Of a stretch of 64,000 bases of DNA, positions 36,747 to 45,205 are shown piece by piece (position 1 is the first letter of the stretch; every line of letters begins with the position of its first letter). The notes below the pieces were generated by a model that saw only the letters and a program-made list of their open reading frames with translations, was not told the origin of the DNA and ran no database searches. Made by a program: the position numbers and the translations under genes. Origin of the DNA: Nitrobacter vulgaris (GTDB lineage: Bacteria; Pseudomonadota; Alphaproteobacteria; Rhizobiales; Xanthobacteraceae); contig NZ_JAVDPZ010000001.1 of NCBI RefSeq assembly GCF_031453995.1, forward strand, positions 124,001 through 188,000, written 5' to 3'.

Positions 36747-37772
36747 ATGAGTTCGCGCGCATTCATCACGGGAGCGTCAGGCCTAAGTCTGACAACGGAG
36801 GAGCGCGAATTCCTGCGCGAACAGCGCCCGTGGGGGTTCATCCTGTTCAAAAGGAATGTAGACAATCCCCTGCAAGTCGCTCGTTTGGTTCAGGAGTTTA
36901 GAGAAACGGTCGAGGATAGCGATGCTCCTGTCCTGATAGACCAGGAAGGCGGCCGCGTGCAGCGGTTGGGACCGCCCCACTGGCCCGTCTATCCGGCAGG
37001 CGCGACGTTCGGCGTCCTCTATGACCGCGACCGCGACGCGGGGCTAAAGGCCGCACGGCTCAGCGCACAACTGATCGCGGCCGATCTCGCCGATCTCGGC
37101 ATCACAGTCGACTGCCTGCCGCTGGCGGATGTTCCTGTACCCGGTGCGGATGCCGTCATCGGTGATCGCGCCTATGGCGCCGATCCTCACAAGGTTGCGA
37201 CGATCGCGCGGGCCGTTACTGAGGGACTAGAGCAGGGTGGTGTTCTGCCGGTTCTCAAGCACATTCCGGGTCACGGTCGGGCGACCGCTGACACCCATCA
37301 CCGGCTCCCGATTGTAGAGACCTTGAAGGACGATCTGGAGGCCTTTGATTTCGCTGCATTTCGTCCTCTCGCGGACCTGCCGATGGCGATGACCGCACAT
37401 GTTGTGTTCAGTGCAATTGATGCCACCCAACCGGCCACGACATCTGCGACAATCATCGAACAGGTGATTCGCGGGACCATCGGGTTTCAGGGATTATTGA
37501 TGAGTGATGACGTGTCCATGAACGCGTTGGCGGGATCGATCGCCCAGCGGACGAGGGCAATCGTTGCGGCTGGCTGCGACATAGTCCTGCACTGCAATGG
37601 CAATCTGGATGAGATGCGGCAGGTCGCCAGCGAAGCTCCGGAGCTATCGGGTTTGGCGCTGGACCGCGCCCGGCGAGCCCTGGCCAAGCGCAAGCCGCCG
37701 CAACCGTTCGACCGCGAAGCGGCGCGGGCGGAACTCGACGCGTTAACGGCAGCGGGGGCAGCGAGCGCATGA
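36747..37772 (+). CDS. nagZ: Beta-N-acetylhexosaminidase
   Basis: A 341-aa glycoside hydrolase family 3 enzyme that removes N-acetylglucosamine from muropeptides in cell-wall recycling. The signature KHIPGHGRATADTHHRLP carries the catalytic His/Asp pair, and the nucleophile Asp is in LLMSDDVSM. The N-terminal PWGFILFKRN and DQEGGRVQRL are diagnostic. Its end overlaps scpA by an ATGA. Confidence 0.95.
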   Translation: MSSRAFITGASGLSLTTEEREFLREQRPWGFILFKRNVDNPLQVARLVQEFRETVEDSDAPVLIDQEGGRVQRLGPPHWPVYPAGATFGVLYDRDRDAGLKAARLSAQLIAADLADLGITVDCLPLADVPVPGADAVIGDRAYGADPHKVATIARAVTEGLEQGGVLPVLKHIPGHGRATADTHHRLPIVETLKDDLEAFDFAAFRPLADLPMAMTAHVVFSAIDATQPATTSATIIEQVIRGTIGFQGLLMSDDVSMNALAGSIAQRTRAIVAAGCDIVLHCNGNLDEMRQVASEAPELSGLALDRARRALAKRKPPQPFDREAARAELDALTAAGAASA

Positions 37773-38605
37773 GCGCGGAAATTCTGTCGTTTGAAACAGG
37801 TCGGCCCACCGAGCCCGTCGTCATCGACGAGGTTGCGCTCGTGGTCGATGTCGAGGGTTATGAAGGCCCGCTTGACCTTTTGCTGGCGCTTGCCCGCCAG
37901 CAAAAGGTCGACCTGTCGAAAATTTCCATTCTGGCGCTTGCCGATCAGTATCTCGTTTTCATAGAGGCGGCCCGCAAGATTCGTCTCGAACTGGCCGCCG
38001 ACTATCTGGTCATGGCGGCATGGCTAGCATTTCTGAAATCGCGCTTGCTGCTGCCGGAGCCCCCGACGCCGGATGGGCCCAGCGCCGGGGAGATGGCGAC
38101 GGCGCTTGCCAATCGCCTGCGGCGTCTTGAGGCCATCCGGGAGGCGTCGAACCGCCTGATGAATCGTCAGCAGTTGGGGCGTGACATCTTTCCGCGAGGC
38201 AACCCGGAATCGATCGCTGAGATTCGCCATCCGAGATTCACCGCGACGCTGTTCGACCTGCTCTCCGCTTATGCCGTGCAACGGCAGCAGCGTGTATTGA
38301 CGACCGTTCATATGGCTAAGCGAACGGTCTGGTCATTGAGCGAAGCACGAGCCTCGCTTGAGCGTCTGGTCGGTCTCTCCGGCGAGGATTGGGGATGCCT
38401 TGACCAATATCTGATGACCTTTGTTGTCGATCCGTCGCAGCGGGCTACCGTGTTCGCGTCGAGTTTTGCGTCTGCGCTCGAATTGGTGCGCGAGGGCGTC
38501 ATGGATCTGAATCAAAAAGAGGCCTTCGCGCCGCTTTATTTTCGCAAGCGTGCGCGGCAGCCGGAACCCGATCCGATGGCGGGGCCGGACACCTCGGCGC
38601 AGTAA
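37769..38605 (+). CDS. scpA: Segregation and condensation protein A
   Basis: A 278-aa kleisin subunit of the SMC-ScpAB condensin. The N-terminal YEGPLDLLLALARQQKVDLSKI binds the SMC neck; a helical middle and a C-terminal winged helix that contacts the SMC cap follow. ATGA overlap with nagZ; scpB follows after 19 nt with AAGGAG before its ATG. Confidence 0.94.
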   Translation: MSAEILSFETGRPTEPVVIDEVALVVDVEGYEGPLDLLLALARQQKVDLSKISILALADQYLVFIEAARKIRLELAADYLVMAAWLAFLKSRLLLPEPPTPDGPSAGEMATALANRLRRLEAIREASNRLMNRQQLGRDIFPRGNPESIAEIRHPRFTATLFDLLSAYAVQRQQRVLTTVHMAKRTVWSLSEARASLERLVGLSGEDWGCLDQYLMTFVVDPSQRATVFASSFASALELVREGVMDLNQKEAFAPLYFRKRARQPEPDPMAGPDTSAQ

Positions 38606-38624
38606 GTGAAGAAGGAGAGCGAGC

Positions 38625-39362
38625 ATGGCAAGCCTGGCGGAAATGCGCGTGGAGCAGCTCGAGGAATTTGAGTCGGAACGGCCCGCAGCGCGTCCCGAGG
38701 AATTGCGGTTGCTGGAGGCGTTGCTGTTCGCTTCATCCGAGCCGCTGGATCAGGCCGCGCTGGCCAAGCGGATGCCCGACGGCGTCGACATCAAAATGGC
38801 CCTTGCCCAGTTGCAGGCGGACTACGCTTCGCGAGGCGTCAACCTGGTGCGCATCGCCAACAAGTGGACTTTCCGTACAGCGGGAGATCTGGCGTGGCTG
38901 ATGACGCGGGAAAGCACGGAAACCCGGCGTCTGTCGCGCGCGGCGATCGAGGTGTTGGCGATCATTGCCTATCATCAGCCTGTGACACGCGCGGAGATTG
39001 AGGAAATTCGCGGCGTCGTCACCTCCAAGGGGACGCTCGACGTGCTGCTGGAGACCGGGTGGATCAAGCCGCGCGGCCGCCGCAAGACACCGGGCCGTCC
39101 GCTCACCTTCGGAACGACAGAGACGTTCCTGTCCCAGTTCAGCCTCGAAAATCTCGGCGACCTACCGGGCCTGGAAGAACTGAAGGGAACGGGGCTGCTG
39201 GATTCTCGTCTGCCGGGCGGGTTCAGTGTTCCCACACCTTCCGACGATCCGACTTTGCGGGACGATGAGGAGCCGCTTAAGGCGGGCGATCTCGAACTGG
39301 CGCTAGTTCCGCCTCTGGATCCTGAAAGCGATAGTTCGAGCAGCGGCGGCTCGGCGCAGTAG
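38625..39362 (+). CDS. scpB: Segregation and condensation protein B
   Basis: A 245-aa protein with the two winged-helix domains of ScpB (about 25-190): LRLLEALLFASSEPL, IEVLAIIAYHQPVTRAEIE, then GRRKTPGRPLTFGTT. A non-conserved acidic tail follows. It forms a dimer that binds ScpA. In many Rhizobiales tatABC follow scpB; here the next gene is gyrA. Confidence 0.95.
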   Translation: MASLAEMRVEQLEEFESERPAARPEELRLLEALLFASSEPLDQAALAKRMPDGVDIKMALAQLQADYASRGVNLVRIANKWTFRTAGDLAWLMTRESTETRRLSRAAIEVLAIIAYHQPVTRAEIEEIRGVVTSKGTLDVLLETGWIKPRGRRKTPGRPLTFGTTETFLSQFSLENLGDLPGLEELKGTGLLDSRLPGGFSVPTPSDDPTLRDDEEPLKAGDLELALVPPLDPESDSSSSGGSAQ

Positions 39363-39715
39363 GGTCTAAGCCTAGCTTGGGCTAGAGGCTCTCCGCTGCT
39401 GATGGGATCGGTCGCGGGTTCGATGTTTTTTTGGTCTGACGCGTTTTAGCCGCGATATTTCGCGCGTGCTCCGCCGCCGCTTGCGTTGCCTGCTGGGCCT
39501 CCCGCACCGGCCGAACCCTCACCACCATAACCGTCACGCAGGTCGTCAGCGCGTGGTCAGGACCACCATTCCGCCATCTGATTCTGGTTGCCGTTATAGC
39601 CTATAAGTGTCTGAAAAAACGACGGGAAAAAACCGCCTTGCGGGGCTGCCGAAGGTGGTCTTCCGAGACTCGATAAGCTATATGAATCCAAGTAAAAACC
39701 GACCGGAATCCTTCT
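39363..39715. other. scpB-gyrA intergenic region with repeat remnant
   Basis: No intact gene. 39389-39448 is a diverged, truncated copy of the repeat at 13837. On the minus strand a Gly/Ala-rich reading of about 30 codons ends in GGARAKYRG-stop (about 39448-39550) and could be the tail of a decayed gene. GACACTTATAGGC and flanking T-runs near 39600 fall where a gyrA promoter might lie, but no clear -35/-10 is seen. Confidence 0.35.
39389..39448. repeat. Dispersed intergenic repeat, diverged copy
   Basis: Aligns with the left part of the 13837 element: CTCCGCT, a middle of similar length, then a T-run and TGACGCGTTTT. The second hairpin arm (CGAAAACGC) is missing. Confidence 0.4.
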
Positions 39716-42457
39716 TTGTCAGACACCGACGACACCAAACCCGGGGAGCCGCCGGCGCCTTCGGGTATTCGGCCCGTTTCGATCCTCGATGAGATGAAAC
39801 GCAGCTATCTCGATTACGCCATGAGCGTAATCGTGGCGCGGGCGCTGCCGGATGCGCGCGACGGTCTCAAGCCGGTTCACCGGCGAATTCTCTACGCGAT
39901 GTACGAGAACGGTTTCGAGTGGAATAAGCCCTATCGCAAGTCGGCGCGCACCGTTGGCGACGTCATCGGTAAGTACCATCCTCACGGCGACCAGTCGGTC
40001 TACGACGCGCTGGTGCGCATGGCGCAGGGTTTCTCGATGCGCGTGCCGCTGATCGACGGGCAGGGCAATTTCGGCTCGGTGGACGGCGATATGGCGGCGG
40101 CCATGCGCTACACCGAATCCCGCCTTACCAAGATCGCGCAATCGCTGCTCGACGATATCGACAAGGACACCGTTGATTTCCAGCCCAACTACGACAACAG
40201 CGAGAAGGAACCCTCGGTCCTTCCGGCGAAGTTTCCAAACCTTTTGGTCAACGGCGCCGGCGGCATTGCCGTCGGCATGGCTACAAACATCCCGCCGCAC
40301 AATCTCGGCGAAGTCATCGATGCCTGCGTGGCGCTGATCGACAATCCCGCGCTGGGGATCGATGACCTCATCAACATCATTCCGGGCCCGGATTTTCCAA
40401 CCGGCGGCATTATCCTCGGGCGGCAAGGCATCCGCTCGGCTTATCACCTCGGCCGCGGCTCGATCGTGATGCGCGGCAAGGTGTCGATCGATACGATCCG
40501 CAAGGACCGCGAAGCGATCGTGATTTCGGAGATCCCGTATCAGGTCAACAAGGCCAGTATGGTCGAACGTATCGCCGAGCTGGTGCGCGAGAAGAGGATC
40601 GACGGTATTTCGGACTTGCGTGACGAATCCGATCGAGAGGGTTTCCGCGTCGTCGTCGAGTTGAAGCGCGACGCCGTTCCGGAAGTCGTGCTCAACCAGC
40701 TCTACAGGTTCACGCCGCTGCAAACCAACTTCGGCGCCAACATGGTGGCGCTGGATGCGGGTCGGCCGCAGCTCATGAATCTGAAAGACCTGCTGACGCT
40801 GTTCATCGCGTTCCGCGAACAGGTCGTTACCCGCCGAACCAAATTCTTGCTCAACAAGGCGCGCGACCGCGCCCATATCCTGGTTGGCCTGGCCATCGCC
40901 GTCGCCAATATCGACGAGATCATTCGTGTGATCCGGGAGTCTCCCGATCCAACCACGGCACGTGATACCCTGATGTCGCGCGACTGGCCGGCGAAGGACG
41001 TGGCGGCGATGATCACGCTGATCGACGATCCGCGCCACCGCATGTCGCCGGATGGCACCGCGCGGCTGTCGATGGAGCAGGCCAAGGCTATTCTCGATCT
41101 GCGCCTGCAACGCCTGACCGCGCTTGGCCGCGAGGAAATTTCTGACGAGCTCGACAAGCTCGCCATCGAGATTGCCGATTATCTGGAGATCCTGCGGTCG
41201 CGCGCCCGCGTACAGGCCATCATCAAGAGTGAGCTTGGCGCGGTGAAGTCCGAATTCGCCACTCCGCGCAGGACGATTATCGTCGAACAGGAAGGTGAGG
41301 TCGAAGACGAGGACCTGATCCAGCGCGAGGACATGGTCGTGACCGTCTCGCACGCGGGTTATGTCAAGCGGGTGCCGCTATCGGCCTATCGCGCTCAAAA
41401 GCGGGGCGGGAAGGGCCGCTCCGGAATGCAGACGAGGGATGAGGATTTCGTCAGCCGTTTGTTCGTGGCATCGACCCATACACCGGTGCTGTTCTTTTCG
41501 TCGCGCGGACAGGTCTACAAGGAAAAGGTCTGGCGGCTGCCGATGGCGGCCCCGAATGCGCGCGGCAAGGCGATGATCAACATCCTGCCGCTCGAACAGG
41601 GTGAGCGCATCACCACCATCATGCCGCTTCCTGAAGATGAATCGTCGTGGGCCGACCTGGATGTGATGTTCGCGACCACCAGCGGAACGGTCCGCCGCAA
41701 CAAGCTCTCCGATTTCGTCGATGTCCGGCGCTCCGGCATTATCGCGATGAAGCTTGGTGAGGGCGAGTCGATCGTCGACGTCCAGATATGCACCGAGCGC
41801 GACGATGTGCTGCTGACCGCCGCAGGCGGTCAGTGCATTCGGTTTCCGGTCACCGACGTTCGCGTGTTCTCGGGCCGGACATCGATGGGCGTGCGCGGCA
41901 TCGCGCTGGCTAAGGGCGACCGGGTTATCTCACTGTCGATACTGCATCACTTCGACGCCACGCCGGCCGAACGCGCCGCGTACCTCAAACAGTCCGGCGC
42001 GATCCGCCGCGCTGCAACCGGCGAGGATATCGAGCCCGAGGAGGCGACGCCCGAGGCTGACGAGGCCGCACATACCGATCTCTCGCTGCCCGAAGGGCGC
42101 TATGTGGAGATGGGCGCTGCCGAGCAGTTTGTGCTCACTGTCACCGCGCAGGGTTATGGCAAGCGATCGTCGTCGTTTGAATTCAGGGTTTCAGGACGTG
42201 GCGGCAAGGGTATCCGCGCGACCGATCCGACCAAACTCGGCGAGATCGGCCATCTCGTGGCGGGATTCCCGGTCGAAATGTCGGATCAGATCATGCTGGT
42301 GAGTGATGGCGGGCAATTGATCCGAGTGCCGGTGGAAGGCATCCGTATCACCAGCCGCGCTTCCAAGGGCGTTCGCGTGTTCAATACGGCGGATGATGAG
42401 CATGTGGTGTCGGTCGAACATATCCGCGAGGATGGCGAAAACGGCAACGGCGGATAG
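39716..42457 (+). CDS. gyrA: DNA gyrase subunit A
   Basis: A 913-aa type II topoisomerase subunit. It has the breakage-reunion domain with active-site Tyr132 (RYTESRLTKI), the quinolone pocket at KYHPHGDQSVYDALVRMAQ, and a C-terminal beta-pinwheel with the GyrA box QKRGGKG. The residue matching E. coli Ser83 is Gln93, and Asp97 matches Asp87. The start is a TTG at 39716. No better ATG fits: the next in-frame ATG lies within the conserved SILDEMKRSYLDYAMSVI region. Confidence 0.96.
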   Translation: MSDTDDTKPGEPPAPSGIRPVSILDEMKRSYLDYAMSVIVARALPDARDGLKPVHRRILYAMYENGFEWNKPYRKSARTVGDVIGKYHPHGDQSVYDALVRMAQGFSMRVPLIDGQGNFGSVDGDMAAAMRYTESRLTKIAQSLLDDIDKDTVDFQPNYDNSEKEPSVLPAKFPNLLVNGAGGIAVGMATNIPPHNLGEVIDACVALIDNPALGIDDLINIIPGPDFPTGGIILGRQGIRSAYHLGRGSIVMRGKVSIDTIRKDREAIVISEIPYQVNKASMVERIAELVREKRIDGISDLRDESDREGFRVVVELKRDAVPEVVLNQLYRFTPLQTNFGANMVALDAGRPQLMNLKDLLTLFIAFREQVVTRRTKFLLNKARDRAHILVGLAIAVANIDEIIRVIRESPDPTTARDTLMSRDWPAKDVAAMITLIDDPRHRMSPDGTARLSMEQAKAILDLRLQRLTALGREEISDELDKLAIEIADYLEILRSRARVQAIIKSELGAVKSEFATPRRTIIVEQEGEVEDEDLIQREDMVVTVSHAGYVKRVPLSAYRAQKRGGKGRSGMQTRDEDFVSRLFVASTHTPVLFFSSRGQVYKEKVWRLPMAAPNARGKAMINILPLEQGERITTIMPLPEDESSWADLDVMFATTSGTVRRNKLSDFVDVRRSGIIAMKLGEGESIVDVQICTERDDVLLTAAGGQCIRFPVTDVRVFSGRTSMGVRGIALAKGDRVISLSILHHFDATPAERAAYLKQSGAIRRAATGEDIEPEEATPEADEAAHTDLSLPEGRYVEMGAAEQFVLTVTAQGYGKRSSSFEFRVSGRGGKGIRATDPTKLGEIGHLVAGFPVEMSDQIMLVSDGGQLIRVPVEGIRITSRASKGVRVFNTADDEHVVSVEHIREDGENGNGG

Positions 42458-42487
42458 CGGGCTTCGTCCCTTTGCGCCAAATGCAAA

Positions 42488-42512
42488 GGCCGCTCACGTC
42501 ATGCGGGCGGCC
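42488..42512 (-). terminator. Possible terminator of the small minus-strand gene
   Basis: GGCCGC and GCGGCC form a 6-bp stem. On the minus strand the hairpin is followed by TTTGCATTT. On the plus strand there is no T-run, so it would serve the gene at 42550-42804 more than gyrA. Confidence 0.35.
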
Positions 42513-42549
42513 CCTCCTTAAGCGATCAAGGAACGGAATTAAATCCGGA

Positions 42550-42804
42550 TCAGCGATGCTCTGGCGTGACGAGCCGAGCTTCACGAACTACCGTTTTGGA
42601 GCCGGCGGCGCGAAGGCAGGACGTTTCGAAATTCGGCCAGGCTCGCTGTGAGCAGGTCGTTCCAACCGGGTGGATGTCCAGCCGGTCCGCTTTGGCGAGC
42701 GGAACGGGCGTGCTGGCGGAAACCTGGGGAGCGAAACCGGGAAGAATGGTGAGGGCGGCTGCGATGAACGCCGCGACCGCGACTGCGGAAAGAGCTTTGA
42801 TCAT
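42550..42804 (-). CDS. Small exported cysteine-containing protein
   Basis: An 84-aa protein with a signal peptide (hydrophobic core at about 4-23, cleavage near VSA-S). The mature part is about 55 residues with two cysteines in GTTCSQRAWP and ETSCLR. I recognise this as a small family widespread in Rhizobiales, of unknown function; the paired cysteines suggest a disulfide-bonded periplasmic protein. It lies convergent to gyrA, with its promoter in the 42805-43127 gap. Confidence 0.72.
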   Translation of the reverse strand: MIKALSAVAVAAFIAAALTILPGFAPQVSASTPVPLAKADRLDIHPVGTTCSQRAWPNFETSCLRAAGSKTVVREARLVTPEHR

Positions 42805-43127
42805 GACGGTCCCCTGTGATTTGAGCCTGTCCGTTTGTTTTGGCGGCCCGTTTTGTTGGGCGGATTGATAACCGGCCCTGGTTTCGCGATATCTTCGCCA
42901 GCCATGAAAAGCGGTTTCATCATACGAAGAATTGTTTCACCTGGTCTTTCGGACGAAACAGAATCCTGAAATCTGTAATGATTTCAGTTGTCCCCCCGAC
43001 GTACGATAAGACGCGTACACCCCCGCAGCGGTTCGATCGGCGCCAAGAAATAAATATCGACGGAAGCCTCGAATATTGTGGAACCTGGGCTGCTTGCGGC
43101 CCCTGAACAGGCGCGCTAGAGGGGGTG
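42805..43127. other. Divergent intergenic region before coaD
   Basis: Holds the promoters of the small minus-strand gene and probably of coaD. An 8-bp perfect hairpin CTGAAATC/GATTTCAG is at 42966-42987. A plus-strand frame of 88 codons here (42840-43106) has no family features and is treated as chance. Confidence 0.4.
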
Positions 43128-43625
43128 ATGCCACGCGTCGCGCTCTATCCGGGATCGTTCGATCCCGTTACCAACGGCCATCTCGACGTCGTCAGACACG
43201 CCGTCGTCCTATGTGACCGGCTGATCGTGGCTGTCGGCGTTCACCCCGGCAAGACGCCGCTGTTTTCGGCAGAAGAGCGTCTTTCGATGGCACGCTCGGT
43301 GTTCGAACCGATCGCGGTTGAAGCGGGCTGCGCCTTCGATTGCGCGACTTACGACGACCTCACAGTCGTAGCCGCGCATAAGGCCGGTGCCACGATTCTG
43401 GTTCGGGGCCTGCGCGATGGCACCGATCTCGACTATGAAATGCAGATCGCCGGCATGAACGAGACTATGGCCCCCGACGTGCATACGGTGTTCGTTCCGG
43501 CTTCGCCCGGCGTCCGCCCGATCACCGCCACACTGGTGCGCCAGATCGCAACGATGGGCGGCGATGTCTCAGCTTTCGTTCCGCAACTGGTCGCCTCGAA
43601 GCTCAAGACCAAATTCGCCGGTTGA
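43128..43625 (+). CDS. coaD: Phosphopantetheine adenylyltransferase
   Basis: A 165-aa nucleotidyltransferase making dephospho-CoA from 4'-phosphopantetheine and ATP. It has YPGSFDPVTNGHLDV with the TxGH motif, LVRGLRDGTDLDYE, and the ATP-loop PITATLVRQIATMGGDVS. A GTG lies directly before the ATG at 43128; the ATG is preferred. First of a run with two cyclophilins. Confidence 0.96.
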   Translation: MPRVALYPGSFDPVTNGHLDVVRHAVVLCDRLIVAVGVHPGKTPLFSAEERLSMARSVFEPIAVEAGCAFDCATYDDLTVVAAHKAGATILVRGLRDGTDLDYEMQIAGMNETMAPDVHTVFVPASPGVRPITATLVRQIATMGGDVSAFVPQLVASKLKTKFAG

Positions 43626-43657
43626 ATGAACCGATCTTCCTCTGATCCGGAGTTATC

Positions 43658-44218
43658 ATGATTAGAATCCTTGGCCTCGTTGCCGCGCTGATGTTCGTGG
43701 TCCCCGCCCTTGCGCAGCCATTGCCGACCAGTCTCGACAAGCAGAACGCCATCGTGATCGACACCACGAAAGGCCAGATTGTCATCAAGCTGCGGACCGA
43801 CATCGCGCCCAAACATGCCGAGCGCATCAAGCAGCTTGCTCGTGATGGCTTCTACAATAACGTTCCATTCCATCGCGTCATGGACGGCTTCATGGCGCAG
43901 ACCGGCGACGGCAAAAATTTCAACGGTACCGGCGGCTCGAAGTATCCGAACCTCCAGGCCGAGTTCTCTACCGTTCCGTTCAAGCGCGGCGTGGTCGGCA
44001 TGGCGCGCGCGGGAAGTAATGACTCGGCGAATTCGCAGTTCTTCATCTGCTTTGACGACGCGTCCTTCCTCAACAACAAATATACCGTGGTCGGCGATGT
44101 CGTCTCCGGCATGGATGTGGTGGACAAGTTGAAAAAGGCACCCGCCGGGTCGCGAAGCGGCACCGTCACCGATCCGGACAAGATGCTGAAGGTTCAGGTT
44201 GCCTCCGATATCAAGTGA
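43658..44218 (+). CDS. Exported cyclophilin-type peptidyl-prolyl isomerase
   Basis: A 186-aa protein with a signal peptide (about 1-20, ALAQP) and a full cyclophilin domain: VPFHRVMDGFMAQTGDG with the catalytic Arg, then MARAGSNDSANSQFFIC and FLNNKYTVVGDV. It would speed proline isomerisation in the periplasm. It is paired with a cytoplasmic paralogue at 44632, with one small gene between. Confidence 0.93.
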   Translation: MIRILGLVAALMFVVPALAQPLPTSLDKQNAIVIDTTKGQIVIKLRTDIAPKHAERIKQLARDGFYNNVPFHRVMDGFMAQTGDGKNFNGTGGSKYPNLQAEFSTVPFKRGVVGMARAGSNDSANSQFFICFDDASFLNNKYTVVGDVVSGMDVVDKLKKAPAGSRSGTVTDPDKMLKVQVASDIK

Positions 44219-44227
44219 GCGCAGCCC

Positions 44228-44656
44228 GTGCGCTGGCTAACCGTAATGGTTGCGATCTGCATCGTCGGCGTATCACCAGATACGATGGCGCAGGACGGCG
44301 GCGTGGCGAATCTGGCCGCCATGTCCGCGCGCTTGAAGGGATGCTGGCAGCCGCCCGCTTTGCCGCGCGACAGTGCCGGCATGGAGATCACCGTGCAGTT
44401 CACATTCAGGCGGGACGGCAGCTTGTTGGGTCGGCCGCGGATTACTTACGAGAGGCACGACGCAACGGACGGAGAGCGTATCCTCTACCGGACGGCCGTG
44501 ATGGAAGCATTACAACGCTGCGCACCGATGCCATTTACCTCAGGCATGGGCGAAGCGATTGCGGGCCGTCCCCTGACCATCCGATTTGACGATCGACGAA
44601 CCCCTCCCAAAGCAAGAGAAGAGAAGAGAGCATGGCTGAAAACGAAAACACTTTGA
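44228..44656 (+). CDS. Small exported protein, TonB C-terminal-like
   Basis: A 142-aa protein with a weak signal peptide and a domain with FTFRRDGSLLGRPRI and a later MPFTSGMGEAIAGRPLTIRF, resembling the TonB C-terminal fold found in many small alphaproteobacterial periplasmic proteins. The start is a GTG at 44228, 10 nt after the cyclophilin stop. Its 3' end overlaps the next cyclophilin by 25 nt, so the three genes form one unit. Role unknown. Confidence 0.65.
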   Translation: MRWLTVMVAICIVGVSPDTMAQDGGVANLAAMSARLKGCWQPPALPRDSAGMEITVQFTFRRDGSLLGRPRITYERHDATDGERILYRTAVMEALQRCAPMPFTSGMGEAIAGRPLTIRFDDRRTPPKAREEKRAWLKTKTL

Positions 44657-45093
44657 TCCTCGAAACCACGCAGGGACCCGTGACTATCGAAATGCGTCCC
44701 GATCTCGCTCCCGGTCATGTTGCGCGGATCAAGGAGCTGGTTCGTGAAGGGTTCTACGATGGTATCGTATTCCATCGCGTTATTGATGGCTTCATGGCGC
44801 AGACCGGATGCCCGCAAGGCACAGGTATGGGCGGCTCAGGCCAAAAACTGAAGGCTGAGTTCAACAGGGAGCCCCATGTGCGTGGCACCGCATCCATGGC
44901 GCGAGCGCAAAGTCCGGATTCGGGTGACAGTCAGTTCTTCATCTGCTTCGACGATGCGTCTTTCCTGAACGGACAATATACCGTCTGGGGCAAAGTGATC
45001 GAAGGTATGGAGAACGTCGACAAGATCAAGCGCGGTGAGCCAGTGCAAAATCCCGACAAGATCGTGAAAGCCAGGATAGCGGCCGACGCTTGA
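44632..45093 (+). CDS. ppiB: Cytoplasmic cyclophilin-type peptidyl-prolyl isomerase
   Basis: A 153-aa cyclophilin without a signal peptide: IVFHRVIDGFMAQTGCPQGTGMGGSG (in two parts around the catalytic Arg), MARAQSPDSGDSQFFIC and FLNGQYTVWGKVIEGM. The ATG at 44632 has AAGAGAAGAGAG upstream and lies inside the preceding frame. Confidence 0.94.
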   Translation: MAENENTLILETTQGPVTIEMRPDLAPGHVARIKELVREGFYDGIVFHRVIDGFMAQTGCPQGTGMGGSGQKLKAEFNREPHVRGTASMARAQSPDSGDSQFFICFDDASFLNGQYTVWGKVIEGMENVDKIKRGEPVQNPDKIVKARIAADA

Positions 45094-45205
45094 GGCGATA
45101 TTCCGACTCTTCAGACCGACGTGAAATGGCCGGATCCGTTCCGGCCATTGACGTTTCGGGCTAACGGGTTCAGTGACGAGTTACATCCGTCAGCTTGATA
45201 ATTTC

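Noticed and set aside
42840..43106. Possible 88-aa protein before coaD
   Set aside because: It lies in a divergent promoter region, is AT-rich and has no family features.
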